Shown here in pieces: positions 1-6,584 of a stretch of DNA of 20,565 nucleotides. The notes beneath the pieces were generated by a model that saw nothing but the letters and a program-made list of their open reading frames with translations, ran no database searches and was not told where the DNA came from. How positions within the stretch are numbered: the first letter of the stretch is position 1; every line of letters begins with the position of its first letter. The stretch comes from a bacterium (GTDB lineage Bacteria; Vulcanimicrobiota; Xenobia; Xenobiales; Xenobiaceae), in contig JALHDH010000064.1 in assembly GCA_022839105.1 (NCBI GenBank), positions 1-20,565 on the forward strand, in the 5' to 3' direction. A program made the position numbers and the translations under genes.

Positions 1-380
1 AGCCAGGCCATCACGAAGCCCAGGACCAGCCCCAGGATCACGTAGACCACGCTGATGGCAAGGACTCGTGGCATCCCGCGGGGCAGGAGGGTCAGCGAGC
101 GGGGCTTCAGGCCCGGGGGCAGCGTCAGACTGCGTCGACCGAGCAACTGGAATTCCACGCGCCAGGGCAATCGCAGGACGATGGGACGGCAGAAGAAGTC
201 GACCATCGGACTGATCAGGTAGGCCACCAGGATCGAGACCGCCAGGAGGCTGGCCGCCATGGTCACCTTGGAGAGAATCCAGATCCCCGTGCCTGCCAGG
301 ACCAGCAGGCCCAGCAGGTAGGCCACGTGCATCATCTTGGCCTGGATGCGTTCCAGTTCCGGGCGGGGCGTGGGTTTCAA
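1..380 (-). CDS. AI-2E family transporter (PerM/TqsA-like), N-terminal part
   Basis: Partial gene running off the left edge; the first ~126 residues are visible. The start is a TTG at 380, chosen because GGGAGG lies 6 nt upstream. Two ATG codons about 15 residues in are weaker alternatives. The fragment has a short basic N-terminus, two adjacent hydrophobic helices (about residues 18-37 and 40-60) with the family-like stretch VAYLISPMVDFF, a polar linker of about 45 residues ending in PRGMPRVLAISVVYV, and the start of a third helix at the edge. This layout (paired helices, 'YLISP' turn, 'R-x-hydrophobic' re-entry) is typical of AI-2E/PerM inner-membrane proteins, which include signal-molecule exporters and Na+/H+ antiporters. 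The substrate cannot be inferred. It is divergent from the MscS gene. The family call rests on pattern recognition of an N-terminal fragment only. Confidence 0.7.
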   Translation of the reverse strand, partial: MKPTPRPELERIQAKMMHVAYLLGLLVLAGTGIWILSKVTMAASLLAVSILVAYLISPMVDFFCRPIVLRLPWRVEFQLLGRRSLTLPPGLKPRSLTLLPRGMPRVLAISVVYVILGLVLGFVMAW

Positions 381-588
381 GTGCTGCCTCCCAGCATGGG
401 ATCTCGGTTCGCAGGGTCTGGAAAGGGCCGACCCCGCATCGCCGGGGGAAGCCCTCGCAAGCCTTTCGCCGTGCCCTTTCGGAGCCCTTGTGGGGGCCCG
501 GAATTCCTTGGCCTTGGGCGTGCGCCCGACAGGGGCGCGGCGCGGGCTGCACGAAAGGCGTGGGACCATCTGCCGAGAGCCTCCCGCC
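381..588. other. Divergent intergenic region between AI-2E and MscS genes
   Basis: About 208 bp between two divergent starts. No convincing -35/-10 pair was found on either strand. It contains a short palindrome GGGCG-TG-CGCCC near 511-522 that could be an operator or chance in GC-rich DNA. An ATG at 337 opens a frame continuous with the MscS gene through this region, but the added residues look non-coding. Confidence 0.4.
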
Positions 589-2184
589 TTGAGACTGACC
601 CTGCTCTTCCTCGCCCTGGTCTTCCTGGCCCTGCCGGCCTTGGCCCGGGAGCCTCTGCCCACCCCGGAGGAGGGACCGTGGTCGGGGTCCTCCCCTCAGG
701 CCGAAGCCAGCCCCGCGGCGGAGGTCTCGACCCCTCCGCGCGCTCCAGGGCTCAGCCCTTCTCCGACGCCTCCTCCCGAGAGCCCCTCGGCTGGCGCCGC
801 GGGCCGGCGCAGTTCGGCCGCCCTGCACCTGCTGACCTTCCCCCTCTTCACCATCTCCGGAACCGGGAATCTGTCCGCCGAGGAGCGCAAGGCGCGGGTG
901 GAAGCCCGGGTCAAGGAGGTCTTTCGCCGTCACGGCTCCGATTTCCCGGCCCTGTCCGTCCGGCAGGCAGCCGGATCGACGGTGGTGCTGGCAGGAGACG
1001 AGCTGCTGATCACGGTCCTGCCGGTGGATCTTCCCGAGTTCGACCTGCGGAGCCTTTCCGAGGAGCAGAAGCGTCAACTGGAGCGCGAGGTGGCCGAGCG
1101 CTGGCGGGAAGCCCTGCAGGCCGAACTCGTCCGGGCCTCGGTCATGCACTCCGCGCCGTATCGCCGTCTGGCCTGGGTCCTGGCGCTCACGCTGGTGCTC
1201 CTGGCCTGGAGCCTGCACCGTCTGGCCGGGTGGATGGGGCGGCGCTGGTTGCGCTCGCCGGTGTGGTCCTTGAAGTTCCTGGTCTGGAGCCTGGCCCTGG
1301 TCGCCTGCCTGTGGCTCTTCCCCGAGTCCCAGGGGTGGGCACGCCTCCTGTACTCCGGGCTCCTCCATCCCTTCCTGCTCTTGTGGGGGACCCTCCTGGG
1401 CACCTCGCTGGTCTCCTCCGTGGCAGAGGGCCTGGTGCATCGCTATTTCGTGGCCTACCAGCAGGAGCGCCAGGACCTCTTCCTGCACCGCCTCTCCCAG
1501 CGGATCGCCACCTTGGAACAGGCGGCCCGGGTCACCCTGCGGGTGGTCGTCCTGCTGGCCGGCCTGCTGGTGTACGTCACGCTCCTGGGCATCGATCTCT
1601 CGGCGATCCTGGCCGGGGCAGGGATCCTGGGCGTGGCCCTGGGCCTGGCGCTGCAGGACTTTCTCAAGGACGTGGTGGCCGGCGTGAACATCCTCCTGGA
1701 GGACCAGTTCGGGGTGGGTGACGTGATCGAGGTGGATGCCCTGACCGGGACGGTGGAGGCCTTCAGCCTGAGGGCCACGCGCATCCGCACCATCGATGGC
1801 CGGATGATCACCATGCCCAACAGTTCCTTGCGGGTGGTCCAGAACCACTCCAACGGCTGGGCCCGGGTCGACTTCAAGGTCAGCGTGGCCTATGAGGATG
1901 ACCTGGAGAGGGCCCTGGTCGCCCTGCGCGAGGAGGCCGAGAGCCTGGCCGAAGAGTGGCAGGAACGCATCCTGGAGCCCCCCGTCCTGCTGGGGGTGGA
2001 CTCCCTGGCCGAGTCGGGGGTGGTCCTGCGGGTCCTCCTGCAGACCCGTCCCCTGTCCCAGTGGGAGACCAACAGGGAACTCAACCGCCGGGTGAAGCTG
2101 CGCTTCCAGAAGGAAGGCATCACGATCCCCTATCCCCAGAGGGTCGTCCGGACGGTCCTCGAAGGAGGCCGCCATGAATCTTGA
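589..2184 (+). CDS. MscS-family mechanosensitive ion channel with periplasmic N-terminal domain
   Basis: Predicted inner-membrane channel of 531 residues that would open under membrane tension to release solutes. The TTG start at 589 is inferred: it begins a clean signal peptide (residues 1-19, ending LALPALA) and has GAGAG 9 nt upstream. The frame is open to an ATG at 337, but that would bury the signal sequence and overlap the divergent gene. Order of parts: signal peptide; Pro/Ser-rich linker (about 20-80); soluble domain with a GSTVVLAGDELLITVLPVD strand pattern (about 80-188); membrane helices near 190-213, 226-248, 253-280 and 316-338; the pore-lining helix with Gly/Ala packing (AGAGILGVALGLALQDFL, about 338-370); then the MscS beta domain with VGDVIEVDALTGTVE and IRTIDGRMITMPNS. 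The stop overlaps the start of a CNB-domain gene by 11 bp. MscS-CNB fusions (bCNG channels) are known, so the two products probably act together. Confidence 0.9.
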   Translation: MRLTLLFLALVFLALPALAREPLPTPEEGPWSGSSPQAEASPAAEVSTPPRAPGLSPSPTPPPESPSAGAAGRRSSAALHLLTFPLFTISGTGNLSAEERKARVEARVKEVFRRHGSDFPALSVRQAAGSTVVLAGDELLITVLPVDLPEFDLRSLSEEQKRQLEREVAERWREALQAELVRASVMHSAPYRRLAWVLALTLVLLAWSLHRLAGWMGRRWLRSPVWSLKFLVWSLALVACLWLFPESQGWARLLYSGLLHPFLLLWGTLLGTSLVSSVAEGLVHRYFVAYQQERQDLFLHRLSQRIATLEQAARVTLRVVVLLAGLLVYVTLLGIDLSAILAGAGILGVALGLALQDFLKDVVAGVNILLEDQFGVGDVIEVDALTGTVEAFSLRATRIRTIDGRMITMPNSSLRVVQNHSNGWARVDFKVSVAYEDDLERALVALREEAESLAEEWQERILEPPVLLGVDSLAESGVVLRVLLQTRPLSQWETNRELNRRVKLRFQKEGITIPYPQRVVRTVLEGGRHES

Positions 2185-2584
2185 ACCCAATGCCCTCGAC
2201 GTCCGTCGACTCCTGACCCGGGTCCCCCAACTGGCCCAGGCCCCTTTCGAGGCCCGCGACGCCGTGGCCGCCTGCCTGCGCGCGCGTCCCACCGCTCCTG
2301 GCGAGATCGTCATCTCGGCAGGGACACCTGGGGACTCGCTGTACTTCGTCCTGGAGGGGGAGTTCGAGGTGGTCCTGAGCGATCGCTCGGTGACCCTCAA
2401 GCCTGGGGACTTCTTCGGGGAGATCGGCCTTCTGTACGGGGAGCGGACGGCCACCGTCAGTTCCCGGACCGAAGGCCTGCTGCTGGCCCTGCCCGGGGAA
2501 TACCTGCCTCGGCTCCGCAGCGTCTTTCCCGGCATCCAGGCGATCCTGGAGAAGGCGGCCAAGGAGCGGATCCAGCGCCGCTGA
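2174..2584 (+). CDS. Stand-alone cyclic nucleotide-binding (CNB) domain protein
   Basis: Small cytoplasmic protein of 136 residues made almost entirely of one CNB domain. The beta-roll shows GDSLYFVLEGEFEVV, then PGDFFGEIGLLYGERTATV. The second stretch is the phosphate-binding cassette, with the FGE turn and the Arg that normally contacts the cyclic phosphate (R in GERTATV). There is no DNA-binding HTH at the C-terminus, so it is not a CRP-type regulator. The start is ATG 2174 with GGAGG 5 nt upstream. It overlaps the 3' end of the MscS gene in another frame, a layout typical of translational coupling. In other bacteria this domain is commonly fused to the C-terminus of MscS channels. My inference is a detached regulatory subunit that makes the neighbouring channel responsive to cAMP or cGMP. 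The ligand is unproven. Confidence 0.88.
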   Translation: MNLEPNALDVRRLLTRVPQLAQAPFEARDAVAACLRARPTAPGEIVISAGTPGDSLYFVLEGEFEVVLSDRSVTLKPGDFFGEIGLLYGERTATVSSRTEGLLLALPGEYLPRLRSVFPGIQAILEKAAKERIQRR

Positions 2585-2590
2585 TCTGCG

Positions 2591-2609
2591 CCCGGCCTCC
2601 GAGGCCGGG
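2591..2609 (+). repeat. Short GC hairpin between CNB and ABC genes
   Basis: Perfect 8-bp inverted repeat CCCGGCCT-CCG-AGGCCGGG in the 75-bp gap. No T-tract follows, so it is at best a weak terminator or an mRNA processing/stability element. Confidence 0.45.
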
Positions 2610-2659
2610 TCGGGATCGGCGCGGGGGAGTTCAGGCCCGGTCCGAAGGAGTTTCTCGGA

Positions 2660-4414
2660 ATGCTCAAGACCCTGGCCCCGAGCCTGGCCGGGTATCGTTT
2701 CGTGTCCTGGATGGCCTCGGTCACCATTGCCTTCGAGGTCCTCTTCGAGGTGACCATCCCCTGGCTGATGGCCGATATCCTGGATCGCGGGATTGCGGAG
2801 GGGGATCTGCCCTTCATCCTCCAGCGTGGGGGATGGATGTTGGGCATGGCGGCCCTCTCGATGGCCTGCGGAGGCCTCTCGGCCCGGCTGGCGGCCCTGG
2901 GTGGGACGGGATTCGCCCGGGGCTTGAGGACCGCCCTCTTCGATCGGGTCCAGGGGTTCTCGTTCGCCACCCTGGATCGCTTCACCACCGGCTCGCTTCT
3001 GACCCGGCTGACCACGGACGTGACCAACACCCAGAACGCCTTCCAGATCGTGATCCGGATGCTGGTGCGGGCCGTGGTCATGTTGGTGGCCGCCACCCTG
3101 ATGGCGGTGTACATCAACCCGGATCTGGCCGGGGTCTTCGTCGTGGCCATCCCGGTCCTGGCAGGTTGCCTGACCGCCCTGGCGCTGCTGGCCTATCCCC
3201 GCTTTCGCGAGATGCTGCGTCGCCTGGATCTGATGAATGCCCGGGTCCAGGAGAACCTGGTGGGCCTGCGCGTGGTCCGCTCCTATGTCCGCGAGGAATT
3301 CGAAAAGGAGCAGTTCTTCCAGGCTGCCGGCGGGGTTCGCGAGTGGCAGGCCCGAGCCGAGGGGGTGGTGGCCGTCGAGGCGCCGATCTCCTCCCTGGTC
3401 CTGTCGGGAACCCTGGTGGCGGTCCTGTGGTTCGGTGGAAACCTGGTGGTCCAGGGTTGGATGCTTCCCGGAGAGCTGGTCAGCTTCGTCAGTTATATCG
3501 GGCAGATCCTGATCTCCTTGATGATGCTCTCCTTCGCCTTCATCGGACTGGTGATCTCCAAAGCCTCGGTGAACCGGATCATGGAGATCCTCGAGCAGCC
3601 CGTCGAGGCCCTCGAGGCCCCGCCCGCCCGAAGCCGGCCCGAAGCCTCGGCAATCGGACCGGAAACCCTGGCGGACGGATCCCTGGAGTTCGAGCACGTG
3701 GATTTCAGCTATTCGGGAAACCCGCGGAACCTCACCTTGGCGGATCTCCACTTCCGGATCGAATCCGGCCAGGTCCTGGGGCTGGTGGGGGGGACCGGCT
3801 CGGGCAAGACCACGCTGGTCCAGCTCATCCCTCGGCTCTATGAGGTGATGGCGGGAACGATCCGGGTGGGCGGCCGGGATGTCCGAGAGGTTTCCCTGGA
3901 GGATCTGCGCGACGCGGTGGCCATGGTCTTGCAGAAGAATGTGCTCTTCTCGGGGACCATCGCCGAGAATCTGCGCTGGGGAAGCCCCGAAGCCACGCTC
4001 GAAGAGATCGGGAAAGCCTGCCGGATCGCCCAGGCCCACGACTTCATCATGGGCTTTCCCGAGGGTTACGACACGGACCTCGGCCAGGGCGGGGTCAACC
4101 TCTCCGGCGGCCAGAAGCAACGTCTCTGCCTGGCCCGGGCCCTCCTCAAGAAACCGCGAATCCTGATCCTGGACGACTCGACCAGCGCCGTGGACATGGC
4201 CACCGACGCCCGCATCCGCGCGGCCCTGCAGCGTGAACTGCAGGGGATGACGGTGGTGGTGATCGCTCAGCGCATCGCCTCGGTGCGCGAGGCGGACGCC
4301 ATCCTGGTCCTGGACGAGGGTCGGGTGGTCGGCTTCGGGAACCACGAAGAGCTGCACGCGAGCTGTCCGGTCTATCGCGAGGCCTGCGATTCCCAGCACC
4401 TGGGGGAGATCTAG
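2660..4414 (+). CDS. ABC exporter half-transporter, degenerate-site subunit (TM287/LmrC/BmrC-like)
   Basis: Half-transporter of 584 residues: an N-terminal six-helix exporter domain (about 1-310) followed by an ATPase domain (about 345-584). Walker A is GGTGSGKTT (G377-T385) and the signature is LSGGQ (481-485). Two catalytic positions deviate from consensus. The residue after Walker B is Asp (D506, in LILDDSTSAVD) where a catalytic Glu is usual, and the H-loop His is Gln (Q537, in VIAQRIAS). This same pair of changes is known in the degenerate subunit of heterodimeric exporters such as Thermotoga TM287. ATG 2660 has AAGGAG 9 nt upstream. The next gene begins 1 bp after the stop and encodes the catalytic partner. 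Likely role: export of lipophilic drugs or lipids across the inner membrane. The substrate cannot be read from sequence. Confidence 0.93.
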   Translation: MLKTLAPSLAGYRFVSWMASVTIAFEVLFEVTIPWLMADILDRGIAEGDLPFILQRGGWMLGMAALSMACGGLSARLAALGGTGFARGLRTALFDRVQGFSFATLDRFTTGSLLTRLTTDVTNTQNAFQIVIRMLVRAVVMLVAATLMAVYINPDLAGVFVVAIPVLAGCLTALALLAYPRFREMLRRLDLMNARVQENLVGLRVVRSYVREEFEKEQFFQAAGGVREWQARAEGVVAVEAPISSLVLSGTLVAVLWFGGNLVVQGWMLPGELVSFVSYIGQILISLMMLSFAFIGLVISKASVNRIMEILEQPVEALEAPPARSRPEASAIGPETLADGSLEFEHVDFSYSGNPRNLTLADLHFRIESGQVLGLVGGTGSGKTTLVQLIPRLYEVMAGTIRVGGRDVREVSLEDLRDAVAMVLQKNVLFSGTIAENLRWGSPEATLEEIGKACRIAQAHDFIMGFPEGYDTDLGQGGVNLSGGQKQRLCLARALLKKPRILILDDSTSAVDMATDARIRAALQRELQGMTVVVIAQRIASVREADAILVLDEGRVVGFGNHEELHASCPVYREACDSQHLGEI

Positions 4415-4415
4415 C

Positions 4416-6308
4416 ATGCCGCCACCTGGGCCTCGCGACGTCTTCGCCCGTCCCCGCGACACCTTGCGGACCATCCTCCGGGTCCTGGGTTGCTTCAGGC
4501 CCCACGGGTGGCGTCTGGTCCTGGTGGCCCTGGGCCTGGGCCTGGGCACCTTCTCCAACGTGTACGGGACCTACCTGCTCAAGCCCGTCTTCAACGACCA
4601 CATCCTCCCCCTGATGGGGCAGCCCGACCCCGACATGTCGGGTCTGGTTCGCATCCTGCTGGTCATGGGCGGGGTGTACCTTGCCGGCGGGGCGGGCCTC
4701 TATGCCTACCGCGTCCTGATGATCCGCGTCTCGACGGGGATCCTGCTGCAGTTGCGGCGCGAGATGTTCGCCCGGTTGCAGAACCTGCCCATCCCCTTCT
4801 TCGATCGGCGCACCCACGGCCAGACCATGAGCCGCTTCACCAACGACGTGGACGCCATGCGCGAGATGCTGGGCCACGGATTGCCCGAGTTCGTCCACTC
4901 CACCCTGCGCATGCTGGGTGTCTTCGCGATGATGCTGGTCCTGAGTCCCGTGCTGACCCTGCTGGCCGTGGCCATGCTGGGTTTCATGGCCTGGCTGGTC
5001 CGTTTCCTGGCGCGGCGAAGTTCCTTCTATTTCAAAGGTCGCCAGGGCGCCCTGGGGGCCCTGAACGGCTGCATCGAGGAGATGGTCGAAGGCCAGAAGG
5101 TGGTCCGGGTCTTCAACCATCAGCCCATCGTGCGCCGGCGCTTCGAAGAGCTCAACGAGGAGGTCCGTCGCAACGATGCGGGGGCCTGGACCTTCGGCAG
5201 CATCCTGATGCCCCTGATGGGCAACCTCTCGCATGTCCTTTTCGCCGTGACTGCAGCGCTGGGGGGGATCCTGGCGGTGCGCTCCACCCTGGACCTGGGC
5301 ACCCTGGCAGCCTTCCTGCAGTACACGCGCAACTTCTCGATGCCCGTGACCCACCTCTCCCAGCAGTTCAACTCGATCATGAGCGCCCTGGCCGGAGCCG
5401 AGCGGATCTTCGATCTGCTCGACGAGCCGGAAGAGCAGGATTCCGGCACCATCACCCTGGTGGACGTCACCCGGGATGGGGACGGAAGGCTCGTCGAGTC
5501 TCCGGTCCGGACCGGACTCTGGGCCTGGAGGATCCCGGGCGACTCCCCCGAGGGCAGACCCGAGCTTCGCCTCCTGGAGGGCGACGTGCGCTTTGAGGAG
5601 GTCTCCTTCAGCTATGATCAGCGGACCCCGGTGCTGCGGGGGATCTCGCTTTTTGCCCGGCCGGGCCAGAAGATCGCCCTGGTGGGCTCGACCGGAGCCG
5701 GGAAGACCACGATCACGAACCTCTTGAACCGCTTCTACGAGATCGACCAGGGGGAGATCACCTATGACGGGATTCCCCTGGCCCGGATTCGCAAGTCCGA
5801 TCTCCGCCGCTCTCTGGGGATGGTGCTGCAGGACACGCATCTCTTCACCGGCACCGTGCGCGAGAATCTCCGCTATGGCCGGTTGGAGGCGACCGACGAG
5901 GAGGTGGAGCAGGCCGCCTGCCTGGCCAACGCCGACGGGTTCATCCGGCATCTGCCCCAGGGCTACGAGACCGAGTTGAGTGCCGACGGGGTGAACCTCT
6001 CGCAGGGCCAGCGCCAGTTGCTGGCCATCGCCCGGGCGGCGGTGGCGGATCCGCCGGTCCTGATCCTCGACGAGGCCACCAGCTCGATCGACACCCGCAC
6101 CGAGGCCCTGATCGAGAAGGGCATGGATCGCCTGATGCGCGGCCGCACGGTCTTCGTGATCGCCCACCGCCTCTCGACGGTCCGTCACAGCGACGCGATC
6201 CTGGTGCTGGAGCACGGCCAGATCCTCGAACGCGGCGACCACGAGGCCCTGCTGGCCCTGGAGGGCCGCTACCACAAGCTCTACACCGGCGTCTTCGAGC
6301 TGGAGTGA
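4416..6308 (+). CDS. ABC exporter half-transporter, catalytic subunit (TM288/LmrD/BmrD-like)
   Basis: Partner of the preceding half-transporter, 630 residues, starting 1 bp after its stop with GGGGGAG 7 nt upstream. An exporter membrane domain (about 25-340) includes NDVDAMREMLGHGLPEF and VEGQKVVRVFNHQP coupling segments. A linker insertion of about 45 residues (near 350-395, containing RTGLWAWRIPGD) precedes the ATPase domain; comparable insertions occur in clostridial TM288-like proteins. Walker A is GSTGAGKTT (424-432), Walker B ends with canonical D552-E553 (LILDEATSSID), and H584 is the H-loop His. The signature is LSQGQ (528-532) instead of LSGGQ, as in TM288. With its neighbour it should form one competent site (this Walker A/B plus the partner's LSGGQ) and one degenerate site. 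Substrate unknown. Confidence 0.93.
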   Translation: MPPPGPRDVFARPRDTLRTILRVLGCFRPHGWRLVLVALGLGLGTFSNVYGTYLLKPVFNDHILPLMGQPDPDMSGLVRILLVMGGVYLAGGAGLYAYRVLMIRVSTGILLQLRREMFARLQNLPIPFFDRRTHGQTMSRFTNDVDAMREMLGHGLPEFVHSTLRMLGVFAMMLVLSPVLTLLAVAMLGFMAWLVRFLARRSSFYFKGRQGALGALNGCIEEMVEGQKVVRVFNHQPIVRRRFEELNEEVRRNDAGAWTFGSILMPLMGNLSHVLFAVTAALGGILAVRSTLDLGTLAAFLQYTRNFSMPVTHLSQQFNSIMSALAGAERIFDLLDEPEEQDSGTITLVDVTRDGDGRLVESPVRTGLWAWRIPGDSPEGRPELRLLEGDVRFEEVSFSYDQRTPVLRGISLFARPGQKIALVGSTGAGKTTITNLLNRFYEIDQGEITYDGIPLARIRKSDLRRSLGMVLQDTHLFTGTVRENLRYGRLEATDEEVEQAACLANADGFIRHLPQGYETELSADGVNLSQGQRQLLAIARAAVADPPVLILDEATSSIDTRTEALIEKGMDRLMRGRTVFVIAHRLSTVRHSDAILVLEHGQILERGDHEALLALEGRYHKLYTGVFELE

Positions 6309-6450
6309 GGGTTCTCGTGGGGCAGGGATGCCTGGTGGGGGAGGGAAGATCCGGCGGGTGCGGCCAGGCGACTCCGGTCTCACTTGGAGAGGGCGGCATT
6401 TCCTGGCGGCGTGGTCTGGAGCGCCTGCCCCGGGATGCCGGGCCAGTTCT

Positions 6451-6489
6451 CCAGCATGTTTCCCAGGAATCTCCTGCGAAACATGCTGG
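6451..6489. repeat. Near-perfect 39-bp palindrome (18-bp arms, 3-nt loop)
   Basis: Arms CCAGCATGTTTCCCAGGA and TCCTGCGAAACATGCTGG around ATC pair at 17 of 18 positions. It lies 143 bp after the ABC stop and 96 bp before the AGE start. No T-tract follows on the plus strand, so it is not a standard intrinsic terminator. It could be a dispersed palindromic (REP-like) unit, an operator or a processing hairpin. A smaller palindrome, CCCGG-GATG-CCGGG, sits just upstream at 6429-6442. Confidence 0.85.
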
Positions 6490-6498
6490 GTGCGCCTG

Positions 6499-6550
6499 GA
6501 ATCTTCGAGCAAGATTCTGCTATCGCGCCGGGGCCGGTTCTGGCAGAATC
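6499..6550 (+). promoter_or_regulatory. Overlapping, mutually exclusive inverted repeats upstream of the AGE gene
   Basis: GAATCTT (6499-6505) can pair with AAGATTC (6511-6517). The overlapping GATTCTGC (6513-6520) can instead pair with GCAGAATC (6543-6550), enclosing a CCGG-GG-CCGG core. Both pairings use the same middle segment, so only one can form at a time. This is the geometry of an attenuator or of two overlapping operator sites. It ends 34 bp before the ATG. No T-tract follows the second hairpin, so a translational or DNA-level role is as likely as termination. Functional assignment is inference. Confidence 0.5.
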
Positions 6551-6584
6551 GATCCCAGCAAGACCTTCCTGGAGGCTTCCGACC

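Noticed and set aside
337..588. Longer MscS reading frame starting at ATG 337
   Set aside because: It would overlap the start of the divergent AI-2E gene, has no ribosome site, adds Arg/Gly/Pro-rich non-coding-looking sequence and would bury the signal peptide that begins at 589.
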